A stretch of DNA of 64,000 nt from contig CANNCS010000002.1 in the NCBI GenBank assembly GCA_947503115.1, positions 1 to 64,000 on the forward strand, given 5' to 3'. The stretch is from an uncultured Marivita sp. Its GTDB lineage: Bacteria; Pseudomonadota; Alphaproteobacteria; Rhodobacterales; Rhodobacteraceae. Shown in pieces: positions 53,393 through 63,849 of this stretch (its first letter is position 1; each line of letters begins with the position of its first letter). The position numbers and the translations under genes are program-made. The notes under the pieces are model-generated. The model saw only the letters and a list, made by a program, of their open reading frames with translations. It ran no database searches and had not been told where the DNA came from.

Positions 53393-54222
53393 CAGCGCAG
53401 AACCGCAGCGCGCACGTTTTCATCAACCTCAGGCCGTTTCCCAAACCAACGCTCAAAGCCAGGAACCGCTTGATGCAACAGCATCCCCACGCCATCAACG
53501 ACCCGACACCCCCTGTCTTCGGCTGTGGCCAACAGACGAGTCCGAAGCGGCGTGTAGACAAGGTCATTAACAATCGCTCCGGGCCGCAAACCGTCCAAAG
53601 GAACACGCATCTCGGGTTTTCCGGTCATACCCAATGACGTCGTGTTTACCACGAGATCCGCGTCTTCAAGGACGTTGCCAGCCTGCACCCACTCAATAAC
53701 CTGAATGCGATTGCCAAAGTCTTCGCGCAATTTTTCGGCGCGGATCCGTGTGCGATTGGTCAGCATAATCTTCGGCACACCAACATCAATCAACGAAGCA
53801 AGAACCGCCCGACACGCGCCACCCGCGCCAAACACAACGGCGGGCCCGGATTTCGGGTTCCAGTCTGGGATGGACTGCCGAATGTTCTCGATAAACCCGT
53901 ATCCGTCTGTGTTATCCGCGTGAATTCGCCCATCCTTGCGGAAGATCAGTGTGTTCGCTGCCCCAATGAGGGTTGCACGATCGGTGATCAGATCAGCGAT
54001 CTCCATCACCTTTTCCTTGTGTGGGATCGTCACGTTGGCCCCAACAAACCCAAGATCGGCCAATCGTGGTAACAGCTCTGAAAGCTTATCAGGCTCTATA
54101 TCCATCGGGATGTAGTGCCCCTTAAGCCCATATTTACGCAGCCAGTAGCCATGTACATTGGGGCTTTTTGAGTGGGCGATAGGGTGGCCGATAACTGCAG
54201 CCAAAGGAATTTTATCACTCAT
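53392..54222 (-). CDS. aroE: Shikimate dehydrogenase
   Basis: NADP-dependent reduction of 3-dehydroshikimate in aromatic amino-acid synthesis. The 276-residue protein has the substrate-binding [17 protein letters not shown] near residue 12, the catalytic Lys segment [10 protein letters not shown] near residue 65, and the NADP motif [16 protein letters not shown] near residue 129. It overlaps maf by 4 bp. Confidence 0.95.
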   Translation of the reverse strand: MSDKIPLAAVIGHPIAHSKSPNVHGYWLRKYGLKGHYIPMDIEPDKLSELLPRLADLGFVGANVTIPHKEKVMEIADLITDRATLIGAANTLIFRKDGRIHADNTDGYGFIENIRQSIPDWNPKSGPAVVFGAGGACRAVLASLIDVGVPKIMLTNRTRIRAEKLREDFGNRIQVIEWVQAGNVLEDADLVVNTTSLGMTGKPEMRVPLDGLRPGAIVNDLVYTPLRTRLLATAEDRGCRVVDGVGMLLHQAVPGFERWFGKRPEVDENVRAAVLR

Positions 54223-54818
54223 CCGTGGATCCGTCCGGTCAAAGTAAGATGGTTCAGAAGTTCCAGTAACGGAAGTCCAAGCACCGTGAAATAGTCACCT
54301 TGCACCTGCGTGAACAGCCGCGCACCTTCTTCCTCAAGCTTATATGCTCCAACAGAATGGCGGATGCTGTCCCAGTTCCGTTCAACATATGCCTCAAGAT
54401 AGCTGTCCGAAAAGTCACGCATGCGAAGACGCACAACTCCGACATGCCGCCATTTCGGTTCGCCGTCCTGATACAAGACAGCCGCTGACATCAGCATATG
54501 AGACCGATTGCGAAGTGTGATTAGTTGTTCTCTCGCCTCATCGGGGGTTGTCGGTTTGGCAAAAACAGCCTTGTCCACCGCCAAGACCTGATCACACCCC
54601 AGAACAAGAGCACCGGGCATCTTATCTGACACTTTGCGAGCCTTCATTTCGGCCAGGGTGTCTGCAATGTCTCGAGGTGACGCCTCTTCCACTTCCAAAG
54701 CCAACCTGATGGAATCTTCGTCGATTCGAGCGACCTGAACATCGAATCGAATCCCTGCATTTCGAAGAAGGTCGGCACGGATCTGCGATCCAGAGGCGAG
54801 TACAAGGTCAGGATTCAT
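54219..54818 (-). CDS. maf: Maf-family nucleoside triphosphate pyrophosphatase
   Basis: House-cleaning pyrophosphatase for modified or canonical NTPs. The 199-residue protein has [19 protein letters not shown] at residues 5-23 and [11 protein letters not shown] near residue 72, the Maf hallmarks. The ATG at 54816-54818 abuts a perfect DnaA box. It reads away from the putative origin. Confidence 0.94.
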   Translation of the reverse strand: MNPDLVLASGSQIRADLLRNAGIRFDVQVARIDEDSIRLALEVEEASPRDIADTLAEMKARKVSDKMPGALVLGCDQVLAVDKAVFAKPTTPDEAREQLITLRNRSHMLMSAAVLYQDGEPKWRHVGVVRLRMRDFSDSYLEAYVERNWDSIRHSVGAYKLEEEGARLFTQVQGDYFTVLGLPLLELLNHLTLTGRIHG

Positions 54819-55328
54819 GTGGATAACTCTACGGAAAAGTACGGTTTGTTTACCGGAGTGTTTTGGGGAAATCCGGCCCCATCAGCAAGCCTGTAGAGTT
54901 CTCGGCAAGTTACCCGTGTCATGCACACGCGTTGTTCCGGCTGTGAAAAGGATAAATTCGTGTTGGGAATAACCTCTCAACTCGTAGATATGTCTCCAGG
55001 ATTTCCCAAGATTATCCCGTGCATCTGAACAAATTTATTTATTTATAACAATAACATAGCATCCCATGGTTGGCTTATCCCGATTTATACCCACAGACAT
55101 CCACAGTTTGAGAACTTGGGGGTAAACCCGGTAGAACCCTTTAATCCACAGGGTTGAGCTTAGACTACTATCATCAAAATCCTTTCTTTTTTCTTTATTT
55201 ATTTAAAGATTAGGTCCGATTTGACAGGTTCACTCCCCTCGGCTAAGAGCAGCACAGTCCTGTTCTGGACGCGACTTTCCTGAGACAAAGAAGATAAGAC
55301 TGCGATGACCCGCAGTCCGGGATATTTC
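54818..55328. other. AT-rich intergenic region, putative chromosomal oriC
   Basis: This 0.5-kb gap between divergent maf and rho holds no gene. It has a perfect DnaA box (TGTGGATAA, 54818-54826, minus sense), a one-mismatch box (TAATCCACA, 55142-55150), two weaker boxes (55087-55095, 55097-55105), related TTATCCC motifs (near 55075) and AT-rich tracts (55026-55060 and 55180-55210) suited to unwinding. The neighbours (maf/aroE/coaE/dnaQ and rho/mnmE/mnmG/rsmG/parAB) are those of known alphaproteobacterial origins. The right end also holds the rho leader and promoter. Confidence 0.65.
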
Positions 55329-56597
55329 ATGACAGAAAAGCTGAACCTTGCCGATCTTAAGGCAAAAAGCCCCAAAGACCTTCTCGCGATGGCTGAGGAT
55401 CTTGAGATCGAAAACGCATCCACCATGCGTAAAGGCGAGATCATGTTCCAAATTCTGCGCGAACGTGCAGATGAAGGTTGGACGATTTTCGGGGACGGTG
55501 TTCTTGAGGTTCTCCAGGACGGGTTTGGCTTCCTTCGTTCTCCCGAAGCTAACTATCTTCCCGGTCCCGACGACATCTATGTTTCGCCAGAAATGATCCG
55601 AAAATTTTCGCTTCGGACAGGCGATACGATTGACGGTGAAATCAAGGCGCCAGAAGATAACGAACGTTACTTCGCTTTGATGGATTGCACCCAGATTAAC
55701 TTCCAGGACCCAGAGCGTGCCCGTCACAAGATCGCCTTCGACAACCTGACACCGCTTTATCCAGATGAGCGGCTAACGATGGAAATCGAAGACCCTACAA
55801 TCAAGGATCGTTCTGCCCGCATCATCGACCTCGTTGCGCCTATTGGTAAAGGCCAGCGTTCGCTGATCGTCGCCCCGCCGCGCACCGGTAAAACCGTTCT
55901 GCTTCAGAACATTGCGCATTCGATCGAACGCAATCACCCGGAATGTTATCTGATCGTTCTGTTGATCGATGAACGCCCGGAAGAAGTGACCGACATGCAG
56001 CGTTCCGTGAAGGGCGAAGTTGTGTCCTCGACCTTTGATGAACCGGCCACCCGCCACGTCGCCGTATCCGAGATGGTGATCGAAAAGGCCAAGCGTCTGG
56101 TCGAGCATAAACGAGATGTTGTTATTCTTCTCGATTCAATCACAAGACTTGGTAGAGCATTTAACACTGTCGTTCCGTCTTCGGGTAAAGTTCTGACAGG
56201 TGGTGTCGACGCAAATGCGCTCCAACGTCCTAAGCGTTTCTTTGGTGCAGCGCGGAACATCGAAGAGGGTGGATCGCTTACGATCATCGCAACGGCTCTT
56301 ATCGACACCGGCAGCCGCATGGACGAAGTGATCTTTGAAGAATTCAAAGGTACAGGTAACTCTGAGATCGTTCTGGATCGCAAAGTTGCGGACAAGCGCG
56401 TCTTCCCGGCGATGGATATTCTCAAGTCTGGTACACGGAAAGAAGACCTGTTGGTCGACAAGATCGACTTGCAGAAAACCTTCGTTCTCCGCCGTATCCT
56501 GAACCCCATGGGGACCACGGACGCAATCGAATTCCTGATCTCCAAGCTCAAGCAAACCAAAACGAATTCGGAATTCTTCGACTCCATGAATTCGTAA
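55329..56597 (+). CDS. rho: Transcription termination factor Rho
   Basis: Hexameric RNA helicase. It is 422 residues from ATG 55329 ([20 protein letters not shown]); the ATG at 55305 adds eight residues and is less likely. It has the N-terminal RNA-binding domain with [20 protein letters not shown], the P-loop [20 protein letters not shown] near residue 176, and Walker B/Q-loop features downstream. Full length. Confidence 0.97.
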   Translation: MTEKLNLADLKAKSPKDLLAMAEDLEIENASTMRKGEIMFQILRERADEGWTIFGDGVLEVLQDGFGFLRSPEANYLPGPDDIYVSPEMIRKFSLRTGDTIDGEIKAPEDNERYFALMDCTQINFQDPERARHKIAFDNLTPLYPDERLTMEIEDPTIKDRSARIIDLVAPIGKGQRSLIVAPPRTGKTVLLQNIAHSIERNHPECYLIVLLIDERPEEVTDMQRSVKGEVVSSTFDEPATRHVAVSEMVIEKAKRLVEHKRDVVILLDSITRLGRAFNTVVPSSGKVLTGGVDANALQRPKRFFGAARNIEEGGSLTIIATALIDTGSRMDEVIFEEFKGTGNSEIVLDRKVADKRVFPAMDILKSGTRKEDLLVDKIDLQKTFVLRRILNPMGTTDAIEFLISKLKQTKTNSEFFDSMNS

Positions 56598-56618
56598 ACC
56601 TGTCAGGCGTGCAACGTC

Positions 56619-57902
56619 ATGGACACGATCTTTGCTCTGGCTACAGTGCCAGGAAAATCTGGCGTTGCTGTCATCCGCGTTTCAGGACCGGATGCGTTTC
56701 TAAGTTGCAAGCTGTTTGGGTTCAACGCACCGGAACCCAGAAAGACGGCGCTTCGTCGGCTTACCCACGAAACCAAAGGCTTCTTGGATGAAGCTCTGGT
56801 TCTGACATTTGAAGACGGGGCGAGCTTTACTGGTGAACCTGTTGTGGAGTTTCATGTCCACGGCAGCATTGCGATCATCAACAGCGTTTTGGACGCTCTG
56901 AAGTCAATTCCGAACTACCGTTCCGCGGAACCGGGCGAGTTTACTCGTCGGGCGTTGAATAATGGACGTTTGGATTTGACCCAAGTCGAAGCCTTGTCTG
57001 ATCTGATTGACGCTGAAACCGAAATGCAACGCAAACAAGCGCTTAAGGGGTTTACTGGTCGTCTGCGCGAAAAGTCTGAAACCTGGCGCGCTGATCTTAT
57101 CCACGCGTTGTCCTTGCTGGAAGCAACCATAGACTTTGCGGACGAAGAAGTTCCAGTTGACGTATCACCCGAAGTGGAACGTCTTTTGAATGATGTCATC
57201 GAAACCATGAACAAAGAGATTGATGGTTTTGGTGTGGCTGAACGCGTCAGGACAGGTTTTGAAGTTGCGATCGTCGGTCCTCCTAACGCCGGAAAATCGA
57301 CACTTCTTAACGCGTTAGCGGGCCGTGATGCTGCTATCACGTCAGAGATCGCTGGTACCACTCGGGACGTGATCGAAGTTCGAATGGATCTTGATTCTTT
57401 GCCGGTCACGTTTCTTGATACCGCGGGTCTGCGGGAAACCAACGATGTTGTTGAAAGTATTGGTATCCAACGCGCTGTAGATCGCGCTAAGGTAGCTGAT
57501 CTTCGTGTCTTTCTAAAGGGCGAGGGCGGTTTTGCTGATTTTGAACCGTTTGACCACGATATCGTCGTAGAGGGTAAATCCGACCTTCGCTCGGATGGTC
57601 AGGGTGTTTCCGGAGTGACGGGCGATGGGATTCAGAACCTGATTGATGCAGTAAAGACGTTCCTCTTTACTCGCGCGATTTCGGCTGGTCTGGTATCACA
57701 TGAACGGCAAAAACTGGTTCTGGAACAGGGGCGATCTTCATTGAACCAAGCGCTTTCCTTTGCGCAGTCGGGACCGGAACATTACGATTTAGCATCGGAA
57801 GAACTTCGCTCTGCGATTTTTACACTTGAAAGACTGGTGGGTCGTGTCGATGTGGAAGATGTGCTAGATAAGGTTTTCTCAAGTTTTTGCATCGGAAAGT
57901 AA
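56619..57902 (+). CDS. mnmE: tRNA-modifying GTPase MnmE (TrmE)
   Basis: With MnmG, installs the C5 aminomethyl-type modification at the wobble U34 of tRNA. It is 427 residues: N-terminal folate-binding domain (TIFALATVPGKSGVAVIRVS), helical domain, G domain with IVGPPNAGKSTLLNALAGRD near residue 222 and FLDTAGLRETND near residue 265, and the C-terminal CIGK motif with the catalytic cysteine. Confidence 0.96.
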   Translation: MDTIFALATVPGKSGVAVIRVSGPDAFLSCKLFGFNAPEPRKTALRRLTHETKGFLDEALVLTFEDGASFTGEPVVEFHVHGSIAIINSVLDALKSIPNYRSAEPGEFTRRALNNGRLDLTQVEALSDLIDAETEMQRKQALKGFTGRLREKSETWRADLIHALSLLEATIDFADEEVPVDVSPEVERLLNDVIETMNKEIDGFGVAERVRTGFEVAIVGPPNAGKSTLLNALAGRDAAITSEIAGTTRDVIEVRMDLDSLPVTFLDTAGLRETNDVVESIGIQRAVDRAKVADLRVFLKGEGGFADFEPFDHDIVVEGKSDLRSDGQGVSGVTGDGIQNLIDAVKTFLFTRAISAGLVSHERQKLVLEQGRSSLNQALSFAQSGPEHYDLASEELRSAIFTLERLVGRVDVEDVLDKVFSSFCIGK

Positions 57903-57906
57903 GGAG

Positions 57907-57922
57907 TGTTTCACGTGAAACA
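57907..57922. other. parS site 1 (ParB-binding palindrome)
   Basis: TGTTTCACGTGAAACA is a perfect 16-bp parS. The GTG at its centre (57915-57917) is the preferred mnmG start codon, so the centromere-like site lies across the translation start. Confidence 0.93.
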
Positions 57923-59789
57923 ATTTGATTTCGATGTCATCGTTGTCGGCGGAGGCCATGCGGGCTGCGAAGCAGCGCATGTGGCTGCACGTATTGGTGT
58001 ACGTACCGCTTTGGTCACTTTGACCGAAGAAGGCATCGGCGTTATGTCATGCAATCCTGCGATCGGTGGACTTGGAAAAGGCCATCTTGTGAGAGAGATT
58101 GATGCTTTTGATGGTGTCATGGGGCAGGTTGCGGATAAAGCTGGTATCCAGTTTCGACTTTTGAACCGCCGTAAAGGACCCGCGGTGCAAGGCCCCCGTG
58201 CGCAGGCGGATCGGAAGATCTATCAATCAGAAATGCTTAGCGTCACGAAAGCGCAGGATAACCTTGAGATTGTTTTGGGCGAAGTTACAAACTTGATGCT
58301 CGACGGTAATACTGTTGTTGGCGTTGAGATTGACGGATCGCATTCTTTGTCAGCACCATCAGTAATTTTGACCACCGGTACTTTCTTGCGCGGAGTTATT
58401 CATATTGGAGATCGTCAAATTTCGGGTGGGCGAATGGGGGAGCGCCCCTCAAATGAGCTTGCTAAAACGCTTGCATCCTTTGATCTTCCACTGGGACGCC
58501 TAAAAACAGGTACTCCGCCACGTCTTGATGGGCGTACCATCAATTGGGATGGGCTGGATGAGCAGCCAGGCGATGACGAACCAGTAATGTTTTCTTTCCT
58601 TTCTGACGCGCCCATCGCTCGGCAGGTGCCATGTGCAATCACGCATACAAACGAAACCACCCACAAGATTATTCGAGACAATCTTGATCGGTCGGCTATG
58701 TACGGCGGACACATCGAAGGCGTCGGTCCGCGTTATTGTCCGTCTATCGAAGATAAAGTTGTGCGGTTTTCTGATAAGTCATCGCATCAGATTTTCCTTG
58801 AACCTGAAGGACTTGACGATCACACGGTCTATCCGAACGGCATTTCTACGTCGCTGCCAGAGGACGTGCAGCTCGAATATGTTCGGTCAATCAAAGGGCT
58901 CGAACAGGCCGAAATTTTGCAACCAGGCTACGCAATTGAATACGACTACGTTGATCCGCGGGCCCTCAATCTCGATTTGTCTCTCAAGTCGCGGGACGGT
59001 TTGTATCTAGCGGGTCAGATCAATGGAACAACCGGGTACGAGGAAGCAGCGGCTCAGGGACTTGTTGCTGGTATCAATGCAGCGCGTCGAGCAATGAATC
59101 AAGAGCCCGTCACCTTTAGTCGGTCCGACAGCTATATCGGCGTAATGATCGATGATTTGACATCGCGTGGCGTAGCAGAGCCGTACCGGATGTTTACGTC
59201 GAGGGCGGAGTACCGCCTTTCGTTGCGTGCTGACAATGCGGATCAGCGTTTGACACCCAAGGCCATTGAAGTTGGCTGTGTGGGGCCTCAGAGAATTGAA
59301 GTATTCAGCCAAAAGATGGCGAAGATCGGTGCGGCGCGGAGCGATCTTGATGCTTTAACGGTTACATCACGGCAGCTTGTTGATGCTGGCGTTGCCATTT
59401 CTCAGGATGGATCGAAAAGATCGGGCTTTGAGGCGCTTGCTATTGATGCTGTGTCTTGGGACGCGTTGACTAAGATCGCACCGGGCCTTGGTTCCATTGA
59501 TGAGAAGACACGCGATCAACTGGGTAAGGATGCGTTATACGCCAATTATATTGAGCGCCAGCAAAAGGACATCGATGCGCTTCGTCGCGATGAGGCGCAG
59601 GTGATCCCGTTTGATTTCGCCTTTTCTGAAATCGATGGTCTGTCGAACGAGTTAAAAATCAAGCTGTCTAACGCGATGCCTGCAAACCTCGCGCAAGCTG
59701 CACGTATTGATGGGATGACGCCGTCTGCTCTCTTGTTGATTCTGTCCAAGCTAAGAATGTCTGGCTCACGAGAACGAGTTGCGGGATGA
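57915..59789 (+). CDS. mnmG: tRNA uridine-5-carboxymethylaminomethyl modification enzyme MnmG (GidA)
   Basis: FAD partner of MnmE. It is 624 residues from GTG 57915; AAGGAG lies 8 nt upstream, whereas the GTG at 57906 directly abuts it. The FAD motif is [20 protein letters not shown] at about residues 6-25. Other family marks are [15 protein letters not shown] near residue 200 and [20 protein letters not shown] near residue 360. The stop overlaps the rsmG start. Confidence 0.96.
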   Translation: MKQFDFDVIVVGGGHAGCEAAHVAARIGVRTALVTLTEEGIGVMSCNPAIGGLGKGHLVREIDAFDGVMGQVADKAGIQFRLLNRRKGPAVQGPRAQADRKIYQSEMLSVTKAQDNLEIVLGEVTNLMLDGNTVVGVEIDGSHSLSAPSVILTTGTFLRGVIHIGDRQISGGRMGERPSNELAKTLASFDLPLGRLKTGTPPRLDGRTINWDGLDEQPGDDEPVMFSFLSDAPIARQVPCAITHTNETTHKIIRDNLDRSAMYGGHIEGVGPRYCPSIEDKVVRFSDKSSHQIFLEPEGLDDHTVYPNGISTSLPEDVQLEYVRSIKGLEQAEILQPGYAIEYDYVDPRALNLDLSLKSRDGLYLAGQINGTTGYEEAAAQGLVAGINAARRAMNQEPVTFSRSDSYIGVMIDDLTSRGVAEPYRMFTSRAEYRLSLRADNADQRLTPKAIEVGCVGPQRIEVFSQKMAKIGAARSDLDALTVTSRQLVDAGVAISQDGSKRSGFEALAIDAVSWDALTKIAPGLGSIDEKTRDQLGKDALYANYIERQQKDIDALRRDEAQVIPFDFAFSEIDGLSNELKIKLSNAMPANLAQAARIDGMTPSALLLILSKLRMSGSRERVAG

Positions 59790-60373
59790 ATGTTTCACGT
59801 GAAACAGAAGATAAACTGAAAATATACTTGGCGCTGCTCCAGAAGTGGTCACCAAAAATTAATTTGGTTTCGCCAACGTCTTTAAAGGATGCTGCAAGGC
59901 GTCACTTTGATGATTCTTTGCAGGTCGCATCATTGTGTCCAGATGGCGCGCGAACGTGGGTTGACTTAGGTTCTGGTGGCGGGTTTCCGGGCGCTGTTGT
60001 TGCGATTGCATTAGAAAACAAAGAGTTAAAAGTGACGTTGATTGAAAGCGATCAGCGTAAAGCGACCTTTTTGAGAACTGTTTCACGTGAAACAAACGTT
60101 CCATTCAATGTCATTGCTCACCGAATTGAAGACGTCCCGGCAATGGAGTGTGATGTGCTTAGTGCACGGGCGTTGGCACCACTGGATGACTTGCTAGCTT
60201 TCACTGAACTGCATCTCGGAGCGCAAGGAACAGCATTGTTCATGAAAGGAGGAACTTGGCAGACGGAAGTTGATGACGCTCAAAAGAAGTGGCGATTCAC
60301 TTGTGAAGCGCATACAAGTGTAACACATCCTGACGCTGCCGTTCTGGAGATTGGAGGTCTATCTCGTGTTTGA
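59786..60373 (+). CDS. rsmG: 16S rRNA (guanine527-N7)-methyltransferase
   Basis: SAM-dependent methylation of G527 in 16S rRNA. The 195-residue protein has the Rossmann motif [20 protein letters not shown] near residue 60. Two parS sites are embedded in frame; each encodes VSRET (residues 3-7 and 99-103). The ATG overlaps the mnmG stop by 4 bp; the 3' end overlaps parA by 8 bp. Confidence 0.94.
   Translation: MNVSRETEDKLKIYLALLQKWSPKINLVSPTSLKDAARRHFDDSLQVASLCPDGARTWVDLGSGGGFPGAVVAIALENKELKVTLIESDQRKATFLRTVSRETNVPFNVIAHRIEDVPAMECDVLSARALAPLDDLLAFTELHLGAQGTALFMKGGTWQTEVDDAQKKWRFTCEAHTSVTHPDAAVLEIGGLSRV
59791..59806. other. parS site 2 (ParB-binding palindrome)
   Basis: A second perfect TGTTTCACGTGAAACA, lying in codons 2-7 of rsmG and 1884 bp from parS site 1. 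Confidence 0.93.
60079..60094. other. parS site 3 (ParB-binding palindrome)
   Basis: A third perfect TGTTTCACGTGAAACA, inside rsmG codons 98-103 and 288 bp from site 2. Confidence 0.93.
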
Positions 60374-61178
60374 TCCCACGCGCCCGGCTGGCCCAAAAAT
60401 CATAGCGATTGCAAATCAGAAAGGCGGCGTTGGAAAGACCACGACCGCAATAAACTTTGCGTCCGCCCTGGCGGAAATAGGACAAAAAGTACTTGTTGTT
60501 GATCTCGATCCGCAGGGCAATGCGTCCACTGGGCTAGGCGTCATGCCAGAAGATCGACATGCGACGACCTATGATTTGTTGCTCGACGATTTTCCACTGT
60601 CGGACATCATTTGCAAAACAGGTCAGGAAAATCTCTTTTTGGTGCCATCGACGACAGATCTCAGTTCCGCGGACATTGAACTGATAGCCAATGAAAAGCG
60701 CAGTTTCCTATTGCATGATGCATTGCGTCAGACCGATATGGATCAGTTTGCGTTTGATTTTATCCTGATTGACTGCCCGCCATCGTTGAATCTCCTTACG
60801 GTGAACGCAATGGTTGCTGCGCATTCCGTGCTTGTTCCGCTCCAAAGTGAATTCTTTGCGCTTGAGGGGCTAAGTCAGCTGATGCTCACGATCAGGGAGG
60901 TGCGCCAGTCGGCCAATCCGTCTTTGCGGATCGAAGGTGTGGTGCTCACGATGTACGATTCCCGGAACAATCTCTCGCAACAGGTCGAAACTGATGCGCG
61001 CGATAATTTGGGGGACCTTGTGTTCAAGACTGTCATTCCACGAAATGTTCGGGTCAGCGAAGCGCCATCCTACGCGATGCCGGTTTTGGAATACGACACC
61101 AACTCCAAGGGGGCTATTGCCTATCGTGCATTGGCGCACGAGTTCTTGGGAAAAAATGAAACAATGACAGCAGCGTAG
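60366..61178 (+). CDS. parA: Chromosome partitioning ATPase ParA
   Basis: Walker-type ATPase that moves ParB-parS complexes. It is 270 residues from GTG 60366 (GGAGGT 7 nt upstream), starting [20 protein letters not shown]. The deviant Walker A KGGVGKTTT and the motif VLVVDLDPQGNASTGLG are at the N-terminus. It overlaps rsmG by 8 bp and is 9 bp from parB. Confidence 0.96.
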   Translation: MFDPTRPAGPKIIAIANQKGGVGKTTTAINFASALAEIGQKVLVVDLDPQGNASTGLGVMPEDRHATTYDLLLDDFPLSDIICKTGQENLFLVPSTTDLSSADIELIANEKRSFLLHDALRQTDMDQFAFDFILIDCPPSLNLLTVNAMVAAHSVLVPLQSEFFALEGLSQLMLTIREVRQSANPSLRIEGVVLTMYDSRNNLSQQVETDARDNLGDLVFKTVIPRNVRVSEAPSYAMPVLEYDTNSKGAIAYRALAHEFLGKNETMTAA

Positions 61179-61187
61179 GTAGGTAAC

Positions 61188-62099
61188 ATGTCCGAGAAAA
61201 AAGAACAGCGGCGTGGCTTGGGTCGTGGTCTATCTGCGTTGATGGCAGATATTGAACCTGCCGTTGAAGCGGAAGCGACTTCTGCGCAACGCCCGGCGCG
61301 TACATTGCCTGTCGATCAGCTTTTCCCAAACCCTGATCAGCCGCGGCGTCAATTCGATGTGGAGGCGTTGGACGAATTGAAGGCGTCCATCCGTAGCAAA
61401 GGTGTGATTCAACCGTTGATCGTTCGTCCACGCGGCAGTGCGGCAGACCAATACGAAATCGTTGCAGGTGAACGTCGTTGGCGGGCTGCTCAGGCAGTGG
61501 GTGTTCATGAAGTTCCCGTTGTTATCCGTGAGTTTTCCGACGAAGACGTTCTGGAAATCGCGATTATTGAAAACATTCAGCGGGCTGATCTCAACGCTAT
61601 CGAAGAAGCAGCGGGCTACGAACAGCTTATGTCCCGCTTTGGCCATACACAGGAAAAGCTTGCTCAAGCTTTAGGAAAAAGCCGAAGCCATATCGCTAAC
61701 TTGCTTCGACTTTTGAACCTGCCGGATGTTGTGAAGCAGGCTGTGGTGGATGGAAAGATATCGGCAGGGCATGCTCGTGCGCTGATTACAGCACCTGACC
61801 CTGTACTGCTCGTAGGGCAAATTGTGCGGCAAGGTCTGTCAGTTCGCGATGTTGAACGGATGGTGCGTGACGCATTGAATCCAAGCGCCGAAACAAAGAC
61901 TAAGACCACCTCAAAATCTTCTGGTGGAAGCCAAAAAGATGCGGACACTAAGGCGTTGGAAGGAGATCTTTCTGCGGCTTTGGGAATGAAGGTCGCGATC
62001 AATCATAGTGCGGGTAAGGAATCTGGAACCGTGATGATCAGCTACGAAACTCTGGAAGACCTGGACGCGCTGTGTATTGTGCTAAGTTCTGGCCGGTGA
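61188..62099 (+). CDS. parB: Chromosome partitioning protein ParB
   Basis: CTPase and DNA-binding clamp that loads at parS. The 303-residue protein has the N-terminal QRRGLGRGLSALMAD (ParA-interacting), the CTP-binding motif VAGERRWRAAQAVG near residue 90, the helix-turn-helix TQEKLAQALGKSRSHIANLL near residue 160 and a C-terminal dimerisation domain. It stops directly before the hemW stop on the other strand. Confidence 0.96.
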   Translation: MSEKKEQRRGLGRGLSALMADIEPAVEAEATSAQRPARTLPVDQLFPNPDQPRRQFDVEALDELKASIRSKGVIQPLIVRPRGSAADQYEIVAGERRWRAAQAVGVHEVPVVIREFSDEDVLEIAIIENIQRADLNAIEEAAGYEQLMSRFGHTQEKLAQALGKSRSHIANLLRLLNLPDVVKQAVVDGKISAGHARALITAPDPVLLVGQIVRQGLSVRDVERMVRDALNPSAETKTKTTSKSSGGSQKDADTKALEGDLSAALGMKVAINHSAGKESGTVMISYETLEDLDALCIVLSSGR

Positions 62100-63275
62100 T
62101 CAGCTTTTTGCAAGCTGCGCGATAATATAATTCAGCACGGGCCGCCCCGTTGACGTGGCCCCGATGCGATCATCGGTCTGCCAGACAAATCCATCGGACT
62201 TAAGGTTTTTGAAGCGATCCCAGTCTATGTCGCTGGTCAAATCGTCAACAACTAGCCCTTCGAGAAGCCTTAACCCCATAATGAGGCGCTCATCCGCTAC
62301 ATCTTGCGGGGTTAGCGAATACTCTTCCCGTATCCCGGTTCCGTTTGAAGTTGCCTTAAGCCATGCTTCGGGCTGTTTCCAGCATTCGGTTGCGGTGCGA
62401 TGACCCTCGATCGTTAAGCGTCCGTGTGCGCCGGGGCCGATACCTGCGTAGTCGCCACCGCGCCAGTAGAGCAGATTATGCTTTGATTCGGCGCCAGGTC
62501 GGGCGTGATTGGAGACTTCGTAAGCGATATAACCCGCGTCTTCGCAAAGCTTTTGCGTGAGATCGTAAAGATCTGCGCCTAGATCGTCAGTTGGTAACCC
62601 GCGTAACATTCCGCGCTGTGCTCGATCCCAAAACGCAGTGCCTTCTTCGATTGTCAGTTGGTAAAGCGACAGGTGGTCGACCGCCATGTCCAAAGCGGAT
62701 GAGAGTTCTTGTTCCCAATCCTTCAGAGTTTGGTTTTGACGGGCATAGATCAGATCGAAACTGACCCGATCAAAGAACTCGCGAGCAATCTTGAAGGCTG
62801 ATTGCGCTTCAGGGACGCTGTGCAGACGGCCGAGATTGCGTAAGTCGTCTGGATTAAGGGCCTGAACACCAAGGGATACACGATTTACCCCGTGTTTCGC
62901 GTACCCTTCAAAACGGTGTGCTTCGACAGATGTTGGATTGGCTTCAAGCGTGACTTCAATGTCATTGGCGAAATGCCAAACGTCCCGAGCTGCAGATAGA
63001 ACGGTGTCGACCGTGCTAGGCTCCATCAAGCTGGGAGTGCCACCACCGAAAAAGATGGATGTCAGAACGCGCGGCCCGGTGAGCTGACCCGTGCGCCGAA
63101 TTTCTTGCGCCAAAGCTTCTGCCCAAACAGCTTGATCAACCGCCGCCCGAACATGGCTATTGAAATCACAATACGGGCATTTCGCGGCGCAAAAAGGCCA
63201 ATGGACATAGAGACCAAACCCGCGCTCTTGCCAGAGCTCAGCCAAAGCATCCCGCCACAAATTTGCGGAAGGCAT
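62100..63275 (-). CDS. hemW: HemW, radical SAM heme chaperone (HemN-like)
   Basis: Radical SAM protein related to coproporphyrinogen III oxidase. It is 391 residues from ATG 63275 ([20 protein letters not shown]), overlapping rdgB by 38 bp. The cluster motif is FCAAKCPYCDFNSH near residue 30. Position next to rdgB and rph is typical of HemW, which inserts heme, rather than true HemN. Confidence 0.9.
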   Translation of the reverse strand: MPSANLWRDALAELWQERGFGLYVHWPFCAAKCPYCDFNSHVRAAVDQAVWAEALAQEIRRTGQLTGPRVLTSIFFGGGTPSLMEPSTVDTVLSAARDVWHFANDIEVTLEANPTSVEAHRFEGYAKHGVNRVSLGVQALNPDDLRNLGRLHSVPEAQSAFKIAREFFDRVSFDLIYARQNQTLKDWEQELSSALDMAVDHLSLYQLTIEEGTAFWDRAQRGMLRGLPTDDLGADLYDLTQKLCEDAGYIAYEVSNHARPGAESKHNLLYWRGGDYAGIGPGAHGRLTIEGHRTATECWKQPEAWLKATSNGTGIREEYSLTPQDVADERLIMGLRLLEGLVVDDLTSDIDWDRFKNLKSDGFVWQTDDRIGATSTGRPVLNYIIAQLAKS

Positions 63276-63849
63276 CAGCGCGGTGGCTGATCTTGTTCTT
63301 TTCCCAGCGATCCATTTCGCCAAAGGTGATGTCATATCCGTCGGGTTGGAACACCGGATCGTAACCGTGCCCTTGATCGCCGCGCATCGGCCAGACAATT
63401 TGGCCTTCCATGGTGCCGGGGAACACTTCGTCATGGCCGTCGGGCCACGCAAGGACGAGGGTACAGCAAAAGCGACCCGTCCAGGGTGGCTTGATCCCGG
63501 AATCGATCAGCGCAGCGTTCGTCTTGGTCATTGCCATGACAAAGTCGCGACCAGTCTCTGTTTCCGCCCAATCGGCGGTATACACACCGGGCGCGCCACC
63601 CAAGGCATCGACTTCTAAACCGCTGTCGTCGGACAGCGCGGGCAGGCCGGTAGCCTTGGCTGCAGCGTGTGCTTTGATCCGCGCGTTTTCAACGAAGGTG
63701 GTTCCGTCTTCTACCGGTTCAGGCAGGTTCATCTCGGCCGCACCAACGACCGAGACTCCGTAGTCTTTCAAAAGATCGGCGATTTCTTCCAGCTTGCCCT
63801 TGTTATGGGTCGCCACGAGAAGCCGAGTTCCTTCGAATTTGCGCGTCAT
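63238..63849 (-). CDS. rdgB: dITP/XTP pyrophosphatase (non-canonical purine NTP hydrolase)
   Basis: Removes ITP/dITP/XTP from nucleotide pools. The 203-residue protein has [20 protein letters not shown] at residues 10-29, [20 protein letters not shown] near residue 65 and the C-terminal [11 protein letters not shown]. It overlaps rph by 4 bp and hemW by 38 bp. Confidence 0.95.
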   Translation of the reverse strand: MTRKFEGTRLLVATHNKGKLEEIADLLKDYGVSVVGAAEMNLPEPVEDGTTFVENARIKAHAAAKATGLPALSDDSGLEVDALGGAPGVYTADWAETETGRDFVMAMTKTNAALIDSGIKPPWTGRFCCTLVLAWPDGHDEVFPGTMEGQIVWPMRGDQGHGYDPVFQPDGYDITFGEMDRWEKNKISHRADAFRKFVAGCFG

